Shown piece after piece: positions 1-7,251 of a stretch of DNA of 64,000 bases. Position numbers and translations under genes: made by a program. Numbering within the stretch: position 1 is the first letter of the stretch; each line of letters opens with the position of its first letter. The notes beneath the pieces were generated by a model. It did no database searches and was not told the origin of the DNA. It saw only the letters and a list, made by a program, of their open reading frames with translations. The stretch comes from Streptomyces sp. WAC 01529 (GTDB lineage Bacteria; Actinomycetota; Actinomycetes; Streptomycetales; Streptomycetaceae): NCBI RefSeq assembly GCF_003945545.1, contig NZ_CP029617.1, forward strand, positions 4,697,001-4,761,000, given 5' to 3'.

Positions 1-1082
1 CCGCCGTCCTCGCCGAGTTGCGCAAGGTCGCCAAGGAGTGCGAGGCCAAGTCCGGCCCCGTACTGCCGTACATGGGGACCATCAATGTCTCGCGCGACCT
101 GGACGTCATGCGGGCCGCCCTCGGCGACAAGAAGCTCAACTACCTCGGTTTCTCGTACGGAACGCGGCTCGGCGCCGTATACGCCGCCCAGTTCCCGAAG
201 AAGGTCGGGCGGATGGTGCTCGACGGAGTGGACACGCTGACCGAGCCCGTCGCCGAGCAGTCCCTCGTGACCGCCGAGGGACGCCAGACGGCCCTCGACA
301 ACTTCCTCACCTGGTGCACGGGGAACGCGGGCTGCGTCTTCGGCACCGACGCGCGGGCCGCCCGGCACGGCATGGTCCAGCTCATCCGGGACATGGACGA
401 GATGCCGCTGCGGTCCATGGAGGGCGAGGAGTTCACCGGCCAGGACGTCGTCGGCGTACTCGGCCAGGCCCTCTACAGCAGGCAGGCGTGGCCCGCGCTG
501 TCGCAGGCGCTGGGCGCGCTGCTCGCGGACGGTGACCCCCGGGCGCTGATCCGGATGAGCGGCGGGCTCGCGGGCGGTGTGGGCGGCGGGGGAGGCGGCG
601 GCACGGGCCTGGCGGGTGAGGAGGTGCCCATGGACAACATGTCCGCCGCCCTCATGGCCGTGAACTGCGCCGACGACCCCGACCGGCCCGGTGCCGCGCG
701 CATCGAGAAGGAAGTGGGCAGGCTTCAGGAGGAGTTCGAGGAGGCGTCGCCCGTCTTCGGCAAGTCGATGCTGATGCCGGTGCTGCTGTGCTTCGGGCGG
801 CCCCCGGGGACCCGGTACATCCGCGAGGACGTGCGGGACCTGAAGTCGCCGAAGCTGCTGCTCGTCGGTACGCGCGGCGACCCCGCGACGCCCTACCGCT
901 GGACGGAGGAGACCGCGCGCCGGCTCGGCCCGCAGGCCGTCGTCCTGGACAACAAGGGTGACGGGCACACCGGTTACCTCGGGTCCAAGTGCGTACAGGA
1001 CAAGGTGGACGGGTTCCTGCTGTACGGGGAGATGCCGAAGAGCGGGAGCTCTTGCGGGCTGGACAGCCGGACCGCCGAGTGA
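1..1082 (+). CDS. Secreted tripeptidyl-aminopeptidase-like alpha/beta hydrolase, 5' end missing
   Basis: The reading frame is open from the first bases of the window, so the start and any signal peptide lie upstream; about 359 residues are visible. The nucleophile elbow GFSYGT lies near the window start, the probable acid is in GTRGDPATPY and the probable base in GDGHTGY close to the C terminus, in the order expected for the S33 alpha/beta-hydrolase fold with a TAP-like C-terminal domain. Streptomyces homologues (SlpD/SlpE/Tap type) are exported enzymes that remove N-terminal tripeptides. A glycine run with seven consecutive glycines sits in the lid region. It converges on the next regulator with a gap of only 25 bases. 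The family assignment is firm; the exact substrate is inferred. Confidence 0.85.
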   Translation, partial: AVLAELRKVAKECEAKSGPVLPYMGTINVSRDLDVMRAALGDKKLNYLGFSYGTRLGAVYAAQFPKKVGRMVLDGVDTLTEPVAEQSLVTAEGRQTALDNFLTWCTGNAGCVFGTDARAARHGMVQLIRDMDEMPLRSMEGEEFTGQDVVGVLGQALYSRQAWPALSQALGALLADGDPRALIRMSGGLAGGVGGGGGGGTGLAGEEVPMDNMSAALMAVNCADDPDRPGAARIEKEVGRLQEEFEEASPVFGKSMLMPVLLCFGRPPGTRYIREDVRDLKSPKLLLVGTRGDPATPYRWTEETARRLGPQAVVLDNKGDGHTGYLGSKCVQDKVDGFLLYGEMPKSGSSCGLDSRTAE

Positions 1083-1107
1083 GCCTCGTCAGTGGGGCTT
1101 CAAGGGG

Positions 1108-1962
1108 TCAGGGGTGTGCCGGCGAGGTGAGGGCCAGCATCGCCGCCTCGTCGCTCGTGCCCTCCTTGGCCTGGTAGACCACCATGCGCTGGCCGCCCGT
1201 CCTCGCCAGCTTCAGCACCTCGTACGTGAGGGTCATCGCGCCGACCCTCGGATGCGCGAAGGACTTGGTGCCGCCACCCCGTTCCCGTACGTCGTAACGC
1301 TCCCAGATCCGGGCGAAGTCCGGTGATTTGAGGAGGAGTTCGCCGACGAGGCTGGTCAGGCGCGGCGAGTCCGTGTCCGTGCCGCCGACCGCGCGCAGAT
1401 GCGCCACCGACGTGGCGACCGTCTCCTCCCAGGGCTGGTAGAGCGTGCGGCCCACGGGGTGCAGGAAGAGGTAGCGGGTGACGTTGCGCTGCTCGGCGGG
1501 CCAGTCCCACAGGCCGGGGAGCAGGGCCCGGCCGGGGGCGTTGGCGGCCAGCATGTAGCTGTGCCTGCTCACGACGTACGCGGGCAGCGGGGCCAGCGCG
1601 TCCAGCATGCGCGTGGTGGACTCGCGGACCGTGTCGTCGGCGGTGGGGTGCGGTTCCGTGAGGCGGCCCGAGGCGAGTTCGGCCAGCTCGTGCAGGCGCT
1701 CGTGGGCGTCGCCCGACAGGCGCAGGGCGCGGGCCAGGGCGTCGATGACGGCGGGGGAGGGGTTCGTCTCGCGGCCGCGCTCCAGGCGGGTGTAGTAGTC
1801 GACGCTCACTCCGGCGAGGGTCGCCAGTTCCTCGCGGCGCAGCCCCGGAGTACGGCGCAGGCCGGTGCCGGCGGGGAGCCCGGCGTCGGCGGGGGTGACG
1901 CGGGCCCTGCGGGCGCGGAGATATCTGCCGAGTTCCGTTCCGGTGGCGCGGGCTGTCGTCAT
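1108..1962 (-). CDS. XRE-family regulator with MmyB-like ligand domain
   Basis: A 284-residue cytoplasmic regulator. An N-terminal helix-turn-helix (about residues 40-100, containing RREELATLAGVS and YYTRLERGRE) is followed by a C-terminal region of about 180 residues with the PAS-like MmyB ligand-binding signature seen in many actinobacterial regulators (LPAYVVSRHSYMLAANAPGRA, GRTLYQPWEE). It is transcribed divergently from the MFS exporter at 2146 across about 180 bases, the classic arrangement of a repressor and the efflux pump it controls, so control of that pump is a reasonable inference. The ATG at 1962 follows a GGCGGG stretch. The ligand is unknown. Confidence 0.9.
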   Translation of the reverse strand: MTTARATGTELGRYLRARRARVTPADAGLPAGTGLRRTPGLRREELATLAGVSVDYYTRLERGRETNPSPAVIDALARALRLSGDAHERLHELAELASGRLTEPHPTADDTVRESTTRMLDALAPLPAYVVSRHSYMLAANAPGRALLPGLWDWPAEQRNVTRYLFLHPVGRTLYQPWEETVATSVAHLRAVGGTDTDSPRLTSLVGELLLKSPDFARIWERYDVRERGGGTKSFAHPRVGAMTLTYEVLKLARTGGQRMVVYQAKEGTSDEAAMLALTSPAHP

Positions 1963-2145
1963 CCCGCCATTGTCGCTGGTCGCGGGGGTGTGTGGGGGGC
2001 CCTGTCAGGGCCAGGAACGGGGCGGTCTGGCGGGGGTCCCCGGGCGCGGGCATCGTCGGGGTTCCGCCGCTACCGCGGCGGCTGATCGTCGCCGCTCTCA
2101 CCCACCCGCCCGTCACCTCGCACACCCCCCCGCCGTAGGAGCCTC

Positions 2146-3540
2146 ATGTCCGCCACCCTCGCCCCCGAGCCCGTCCGCACGGCCGCGCCCCCCTCCCCCC
2201 GCACCGGCAGCCCCGTCGCCCTCGTCGCCTCGCTCCTCGGCTTCAGCGTCATCACCATCGACGTCACCGCCGTGAACATCGCGCTGCCCGGCATCCGCGC
2301 CGACCTCCACGGCGGCATGGCCGGGCTCCAGTGGGTCGTGGACGCGTACACGCTGATGTTCGCCGCCCTGATGCTCTCCGCGGGGGCGCTCGCCGACCGG
2401 GCGGGGGCCCGGCGGGCCTACGCCTGGGGCGTGGGGCTCTTCACCGCCGCCTCGCTCGCCTGCGCGCTCGCGCCCGGCATCGGCGCGCTGATCGCCGCCC
2501 GCGTCGCGCAGGGCGGGGCCGCCGCCATCGTGATGCCCGCCTCCCTCGCGCTGATCCGGCAGGCGTACGACGATCCGCGCCGCCGCGCCCGCGCCATCGC
2601 GCTGTGGACGGTCGGCGGCTCGGCGGCCGTCGCCGTCGGGCCCGTACTCGGCGGCGTCCTCACGGAGACCGCCGGGTGGCGTGCCGTCTTCCTGCTCAAC
2701 CTCCCCGTGGGCGCGCTCATCCTCGCCCTCCTCGCCCGCACCGCCCGCTCCCCGCGCCGCCCCGCCCCGCTCGACCTCGCGGGGCAGGTGACCGCCGTGC
2801 TGGCCCTCGCCGGGCTCGCTTTCGCCGTCATCGAGGGCGGGCACCTGGGGTGGACGAGCGCGCCGGTGCTCGCCGCGTTCGCCGTGGCCGCCGCTTCCGG
2901 CTTCGCCTTCCGCGCCGCCGAGAAGCGGCACAGCGCGCCCATGGTCCCGCTCGGGCTGCTGCGCCGGCGGCAGGTCTCGGTCGCTCTGGCGGTCGGCTTC
3001 GCGGTGAACGCCGGGTTCTACGGCGTGACGTTCCTCCTCGGCCTCTACTACCAGCAGCTGCGCGGTATGTCGGGGATCGAGGCGGGCCTGATGTTCGTGC
3101 CGCTGGCGGCGTTCATCACCGGTACGAACCTCGTCTCGCCCCGCCTCGCCGAGCGCGTCGGACGGCGCCGGGTCGTCGTCCTGGGCCAGGCCGTGCTCGC
3201 GCTCGCCATGTTCGCCCTGCTCCCGCTGGCGGCGCACACTCCGCTCTGGCTCGTGCTGGTGCTGCTGATCCCGACCGGTATCGGCGGCGCGCTCGCCGTC
3301 CCCGCGCTGACCGCGCAGCTCATGGACAGCGTGCCGGGCGAGCGCGCGGGCACCGCGTCGGGGCTCCTCAACTCCCTGCGCCAGACCGGCGGCGCCATGT
3401 CCGTCGCCCTCTTCGGCGCCCTCCTCGCGGGCACGGACTCCGGCTTCTCGCTGCCGGGCATGCGGACGGGGCTCCTGGTCGCGGGCCTCACCCTGTGCGC
3501 GACGACCGCCCTCGCGGCGCGCCTGCTGCCCCGCGACTGA
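2146..3540 (+). CDS. MFS drug-efflux transporter, DHA2 (14-TM) type
   Basis: A 464-residue integral membrane protein of the EmrB/QacA group that exports small molecules using the proton gradient. The N terminus has the family signature around VNIALPGIRADL and WVVDAYTL, with motif A (LADRAGARRAY) after the second helix. Hydrophobic segments run through the whole protein, and the C-terminal half has helix-breaking Gly/Pro patterns such as GIGGALAVPAL. TAGGAGC five bases before the ATG is a good ribosome site. It is divergent from the MmyB-like regulator, its likely controller. Its 3' end overlaps the convergent oxidoreductase gene by 53 bases. The substrate cannot be read from the sequence. Confidence 0.92.
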   Translation: MSATLAPEPVRTAAPPSPRTGSPVALVASLLGFSVITIDVTAVNIALPGIRADLHGGMAGLQWVVDAYTLMFAALMLSAGALADRAGARRAYAWGVGLFTAASLACALAPGIGALIAARVAQGGAAAIVMPASLALIRQAYDDPRRRARAIALWTVGGSAAVAVGPVLGGVLTETAGWRAVFLLNLPVGALILALLARTARSPRRPAPLDLAGQVTAVLALAGLAFAVIEGGHLGWTSAPVLAAFAVAAASGFAFRAAEKRHSAPMVPLGLLRRRQVSVALAVGFAVNAGFYGVTFLLGLYYQQLRGMSGIEAGLMFVPLAAFITGTNLVSPRLAERVGRRRVVVLGQAVLALAMFALLPLAAHTPLWLVLVLLIPTGIGGALAVPALTAQLMDSVPGERAGTASGLLNSLRQTGGAMSVALFGALLAGTDSGFSLPGMRTGLLVAGLTLCATTALAARLLPRD

Positions 3541-4546
3541 CCTCGCGGGACAGGGCCTGGGGCCGGACCGTGAACGCCACCTCGTGGACGGAGTTGCGGG
3601 AGCCCGGCGGCGGCTGGACGCGGCCCGTGGCGTCCGTGGCCCGGGAGCGGACGGTGTGCGGGCCCGGCGGGAGCGCGCGGCGCAGGGAGAAGCCCTGCCA
3701 GGTCGGGTCGGCGCCCAGCGCGTCCAGCGTGGCCGGTTCCCAGGGGCCCGAGTCGAAGGAGAGGTCGACGCGTACGACCTCCGTCGTGCTCCAGGCCCGG
3801 CCCCTGAACTGCGTGTGCCCGCGCGGGAGTTCCGTGTCCGGGGCCGGCGTGAGGAGTCTGCTGTTGACGTCCACGTCCCGCACCGGCTGCGGGGCCCCGC
3901 CACCGGGCGGCGTCCGCGTGTAGAACGTCGTCGTGAACATGTGCTCCGCCCGCTCGTCCGTCAGGACGATCCGCGTCAGCCACTTCACCGAGTTCGTGCC
4001 GAACATGCGGGGCACCACGGCCCGCAGCGGATGGCCGTGCCGGGGACGCAGGGGCTCGCCGTTCATGCCGTGCGCCAGGAACACCCGGCGGCGCGCGGTC
4101 TCCAACGGCAGGTCCTTCACGTACGACAGGCCGTCCTCGCCGTGGAAGGAGCCGGTGTCCGCGCCCTCGAAGCGCACGTGCCGGGCGGCGGGCAGCGGCC
4201 CCGCCCGGTCCAGGAGTACGGCGAGGGGGAAGCCGGTCCACTCCACGTTCGCCACCGCGCGCGTCGGCACGTCGGGGCGCAGCGGGCTGCCGAAGCACTC
4301 GTGGACGGCGGTCAGCTGCCGCGAGGGCAGGGCCAGGAGCGCGGGCAGGTCCAGGCGCAGGGGCCGCTCGACCAGGCCCTCCACGGTCAGCGTCCAGGCA
4401 CTCGCGTCGAGGTCCGGGACGCCCAAGTGCGTACGTACGAAGAGGTGGTCGAGCGGTGTGACGAAGTCCGGGCCCGGGGCGGGGTCGCTCCGCGAGGGGT
4501 CGTCCGGCGGAGGCGTCAGCGGCGCGGAGGAAGCGGGTGTGGTCAT
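3488..4546 (-). CDS. Sulfite-oxidase-family molybdopterin oxidoreductase
   Basis: 352 residues with the Mo-pterin domain (about 30-235) and a C-terminal Ig-like dimerisation domain (about 245-330, with RVDLSFDSGPWEP and GRVQPPPGSR). The expected molybdenum-ligating cysteine is Cys84 in VHECFGSPLR, where typical members read CAGN or similar, so the active-site loop is unusual. Supporting motifs are PRHGHPLRAVVPRMFG and SVKWLTRI. No signal peptide or twin-arginine motif is visible, which suggests a cytoplasmic enzyme. The ATG overlaps the stop of a 35-codon membrane-peptide gene as ATGA, suggesting coupled translation. The 3' end overlaps the convergent MFS gene. The substrate is unknown; sulfite is not established. 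Confidence 0.85.
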   Translation of the reverse strand: MTTPASSAPLTPPPDDPSRSDPAPGPDFVTPLDHLFVRTHLGVPDLDASAWTLTVEGLVERPLRLDLPALLALPSRQLTAVHECFGSPLRPDVPTRAVANVEWTGFPLAVLLDRAGPLPAARHVRFEGADTGSFHGEDGLSYVKDLPLETARRRVFLAHGMNGEPLRPRHGHPLRAVVPRMFGTNSVKWLTRIVLTDERAEHMFTTTFYTRTPPGGGAPQPVRDVDVNSRLLTPAPDTELPRGHTQFRGRAWSTTEVVRVDLSFDSGPWEPATLDALGADPTWQGFSLRRALPPGPHTVRSRATDATGRVQPPPGSRNSVHEVAFTVRPQALSREVSRGAAGAPRGRSSRTG

Positions 4547-4650
4547 CGCCTCTCGCTTCCCCCTTCGACCCCCTCCGGTTCCGTGAACAGGGCGTACAGA
4601 GCGAACAACGCGAGCATGGCCAGCGACAGGGCCGCGGACGATATGGGCAT
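4543..4650 (-). CDS. Putative 35-residue single-span membrane peptide
   Basis: A short frame on the minus strand from ATG at 4650. It has a polar start, one hydrophobic stretch of about 19 residues (about 4-22, rich in Ala and Leu) and an acidic, glycine-rich tail ending GGSERR. GGGGGAA lies about eight bases before the ATG. Its TGA overlaps the ATG of the molybdopterin oxidoreductase as ATGA, so the two are probably translated together. A longer reading of the same frame starts inside the terminator hairpin at 4784-4833 and is unlikely. It could be a membrane anchor or partner of the oxidoreductase, or a leader peptide. I do not recognise the family. Confidence 0.5.
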   Translation of the reverse strand: MPISSAALSLAMLALFALYALFTEPEGVEGGSERR

Positions 4651-4783
4651 GACGAGAATTCCCCCGGGTTCCTCAAGTCCTGCGAACCTCGGAATCCTAG
4701 GGGGGTGGGTCAGGCGGCGCCCACTCATTTTCAGCGGGGCGTTCTCGGCGGGGCGTTTTCCGCGGGGCCTTCTCCGCGGCACG

Positions 4784-4833
4784 CCGGTGGGGGCGGCCCT
4801 CGCCCCGTGACGAGGGAGAGCCGCCCCCACCGG
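4784..4833 (-). terminator. Terminator hairpin downstream of the lipase gene
   Basis: A 14-base perfect inverted repeat (CCGGTGGGGGCGGC at 4784-4797 against 4820-4833) encloses a smaller inner stem (CCTCG/CGAGG). It begins 11 bases beyond the stop of the minus-strand lipase gene and separates that transcript from the downstream peptide-oxidoreductase pair. Confidence 0.75.
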
Positions 4834-4843
4834 TCCGCCGCGC

Positions 4844-6031
4844 TCAGCAGTTGCCGCGCACCGGCTTCCCAGCGAAGCGTTCCGCCAGCCACTGGGCGGC
4901 GTGTGGCGACTGTGTGATCACCCCGCTGACGTGCTCACCTATCGGGATGGTGTGCCACTCGACGTTCGCGCCCTTCGCGCACCAGTCGGCGCGGACCTGC
5001 CTGCCGACGCCGTACGGGATCAGCTCGTCGGCCAGCGCGTGGTACAGGTACACCGGCGCGGCCGGCTTGGTGGTGCCGACCTGCGACTCGCGCAGGCGCC
5101 GCTGCCAGTCGGGCTGGTCGAGGGGGTTCTTGGTCGTCATCGAGTCGATCGACTTGAAGGAACCGAGCACCGCCCCGTCCGCCACGCAGGTGTTCTTCAT
5201 GGCGCCGATGAGCGTCCTGCCGGCCGGGTTCAGATAGGAGTCGAGCCTCAGCTCGGGAAAGGCCGCGTTCTGGCCGATCGCCGCCATGAATATCAGGCCC
5301 GAGCCGTACGAACCGTCGTTGAACTCCGCGACCTTCATCAGGTCGCCGGGGACGCCGCCGGTCGCCGTGCCCTTGACGTCGAGGTCGGGGGCGTACGAGC
5401 CGTGCAGCTCGGCCGCCCAGGAGGAGGCCTGGCCGCCCTGCGAGTAGCCCATGATGCCGACCGGGGTGTCCTTCCCGAGGCCCGCCTCGGGGTGGCGGAT
5501 CGCGGCGCGGGCCGCGTCCAGCATCGCCTGGCCGGCCGAGCGGCCCACGGTGTAGGTGTGGTCGCCGGGGGTGCCGAGACCCTCGTAGTCGGTGACGGCC
5601 ACCGCCCAGCCGCGCAGGGTGAGCTGCTGGATGAGGTTGGCCTCCATGGTGGTCCCTCTCGGGAAGCCCGCGCTGGGCGCGCAGCGGTCGGCCACGCCGA
5701 CCGTCCCCACCGCGTACGTGATCAGGGGGCGTGGGCCCGTCCTGCCGTCCTGCGGCACGATGACCGTGCCGGAGACGGTGTTGGGTTCGCCCTTGGCCGT
5801 CGTCGAGCGGTAGTGGATCTTCCAGGCCTTGGTGTTGGTCGGCTGGCCCGGCAGGGGGTGGAAGCTGCTCGCCTCGGAGCTGACGATGTCACCCGGGGAC
5901 GCGGGCGCGGAGGCGCCGCTCTCCGCGGCCGTGCCGGTCCCCGCGGCGTGGGCCGCGCCGAGTGGAGTAATGGCCGACAGGCCGAGCGCGGCCACCACGG
6001 CCCATGACCGGAAGCTGATGCGTGTGTGCAT
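4844..6031 (-). CDS. Secreted lipase, LIP-type alpha/beta hydrolase
   Basis: 395 residues beginning with a clear Sec signal peptide (basic MHTRISFR, hydrophobic core, probable cleavage after AHA near residue 29). The nucleophile is Ser197 in GYSQGG; the probable Asp is in HALADELIPY and the probable His in GEHVSG near the C terminus. This matches the secretory lipase family (fungal LIP-like, common in actinobacteria), enzymes that hydrolyse triglycerides or other esters outside the cell. The gene stands alone, with a strong terminator after it and the regulator gene upstream in the same orientation but 115 bases away. No partner is evident. Confidence 0.88.
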   Translation of the reverse strand: MHTRISFRSWAVVAALGLSAITPLGAAHAAGTGTAAESGASAPASPGDIVSSEASSFHPLPGQPTNTKAWKIHYRSTTAKGEPNTVSGTVIVPQDGRTGPRPLITYAVGTVGVADRCAPSAGFPRGTTMEANLIQQLTLRGWAVAVTDYEGLGTPGDHTYTVGRSAGQAMLDAARAAIRHPEAGLGKDTPVGIMGYSQGGQASSWAAELHGSYAPDLDVKGTATGGVPGDLMKVAEFNDGSYGSGLIFMAAIGQNAAFPELRLDSYLNPAGRTLIGAMKNTCVADGAVLGSFKSIDSMTTKNPLDQPDWQRRLRESQVGTTKPAAPVYLYHALADELIPYGVGRQVRADWCAKGANVEWHTIPIGEHVSGVITQSPHAAQWLAERFAGKPVRGNC

Positions 6032-6146
6032 GCGGCTCTCCCAACTGCACAGGGGCTGGGAACTTCGGGCCTCGACCGTAGTGACTGGTGAGTAAGTGGA
6101 GGGCTGACCGGGACGCTCAGCTTCGTTGACCGCAGCTCAACTTTCC

Positions 6147-7157
6147 TCAGCCGAGGCCGCCCCTGCTCGTGCGGTACGCGCCCGGCGTCGTCCCCGTCCA
6201 GCGGCGGAACGCCCGGTGGAAGGCCGTGTCCTCGGAGAAGCCGAGCCGCGCCGCGAGCTCCGCGATCGGCTCGTGGCCGTCCGCGAGGCCCGCGATCGCC
6301 GCGTCCCGCCGCACCGCGTCCTTCAACTGCTGGTACGACGTGGACTCCTCGGCCAGCCGGCGACGCAGCGTCGCGGGGCTCACCGCGAGCCGGGCCGCGA
6401 TCTCGCCGAGCGAGGGGAGCCGGGGCGAGGAGCGCAGGGAGCGCGCGAGGGTGCGGCGCACTTGCTCGGCGACGGTCGTGCCGTACTCGCGGCGGGTCAG
6501 CAGCTCGAAGGGCGCGCGGCGCAGCATCTCGTCCAGCGCCTCCTCGTCCCTGACCAGCGGGGCGTCGAGCCAGTGCGTGGCGAACCCGGCGCCGGTGCGC
6601 CCCGCGCCGAACCGCACGGGGCAGCCGAAGAGCAGCTCGTACTCGTCCTTGTGCGCGGGCGGCTGGTGCCCGAACTCCGCCCAGCGCAGCGGAATGCGGC
6701 GGCCGATCAGCCAGCTGCACAGGCGGTGCCAGATGATGACCAGGCACTCGGCGAGGAAGTAGTCCTGTTCCAGGTCGCTGCGGACGCCGAACACGGCCTC
6801 GTCGCCCCGGCGTTCCAGGACGAGGTCGGGGCCGCCGGGAAAGAGGCCGTAGAAGGTGACGCCCCGCTGCACCGCGGCGCCGAGGTCACGGCAGCCGAGC
6901 GCGGCCTGGCACATCATCGCGAACGTGCCCGGCCTGCTGACGGCGGAGCCGAGACCGAGGAACTCGTCCTGCGTGGCGCGGTACAGCCCCCGGAAGAGCC
7001 GGGCGAACTGCGGGACGCTCACGCGGGCCCGGTCGTCGCCGAGGAGCAGCGGCGGGATCCCGGCGCCCCGCAGCAACGGCACGGTGTCCACGCCGCGCCG
7101 TTCGGCACCGCGCAGCACGGCCCGCACATGGTGCACGGTGATCGTCCGCCTGGCCAT
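6147..7157 (-). CDS. AraC-family regulator with arabinose-binding-type N-terminal domain
   Basis: 336 residues. The N-terminal two thirds resemble the OruR/ArgR-like regulators (HHVRAVLRGAERRGVD, LLRGAGIPP, with a conserved central YFLAECLVI); the C-terminal domain is a double helix-turn-helix (LGEIAARLAVSPATLRRRLAEE, then IAELAARLGFSEDTAFHRAF, ending GTTPGAYR). I chose the ATG at 7157 over an upstream start at 7298, because the longer version would overlap the divergent acyl-CoA ligase and the family normally begins at MARRTI. TACCGT lies seven bases before this ATG, so the message may be leaderless. Its divergent position suggests that it controls the ligase gene at 7252, as is common for these pairs. 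Confidence 0.9.
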   Translation of the reverse strand: MARRTITVHHVRAVLRGAERRGVDTVPLLRGAGIPPLLLGDDRARVSVPQFARLFRGLYRATQDEFLGLGSAVSRPGTFAMMCQAALGCRDLGAAVQRGVTFYGLFPGGPDLVLERRGDEAVFGVRSDLEQDYFLAECLVIIWHRLCSWLIGRRIPLRWAEFGHQPPAHKDEYELLFGCPVRFGAGRTGAGFATHWLDAPLVRDEEALDEMLRRAPFELLTRREYGTTVAEQVRRTLARSLRSSPRLPSLGEIAARLAVSPATLRRRLAEESTSYQQLKDAVRRDAAIAGLADGHEPIAELAARLGFSEDTAFHRAFRRWTGTTPGAYRTSRGGLG

Positions 7158-7200
7158 GTCCTGACGGTAGCGCCGCGCTGAGCGCCCCGGCCAGCGGCGC

Positions 7201-7215
7201 TGACGTTTCGCGTCA
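7201..7215. promoter_or_regulatory. Inverted repeat between AraC regulator and acyl-CoA ligase genes
   Basis: TGACGTTTCGCGTCA is a dyad of TGACG and CGTCA separated by five bases. It lies in the 94-base divergent space between the regulator and the ligase, upstream of the ligase -10. It is a candidate operator; which protein binds it is inferred only from position. Confidence 0.45.
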
Positions 7216-7238
7216 TCCCGTGCGCGGGGCGCGCTCCC

Positions 7239-7244
7239 TAGCGT
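7239..7244 (+). promoter_or_regulatory. Candidate -10 element for a leaderless acyl-CoA ligase mRNA
   Basis: TAGCGT fits the Streptomyces TANNNT pattern and ends seven bases before the ATG at 7252. There is no purine-rich ribosome site before that ATG, which fits transcription starting at the start codon. No convincing -35 is visible. Confidence 0.4.
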
Positions 7245-7251
7245 CGTACGC

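Noticed and set aside
2113..3903. 596-codon minus-strand frame across the MFS gene
   Set aside because: Antisense shadow of the transporter; composition is Arg/Gly/Glu-rich with no recognisable fold.
4543..4830. 95-codon version of the small membrane peptide
   Set aside because: Its 5' part runs through the terminator hairpin at 4784-4833 and has no ribosome site; the 35-codon version is better supported.
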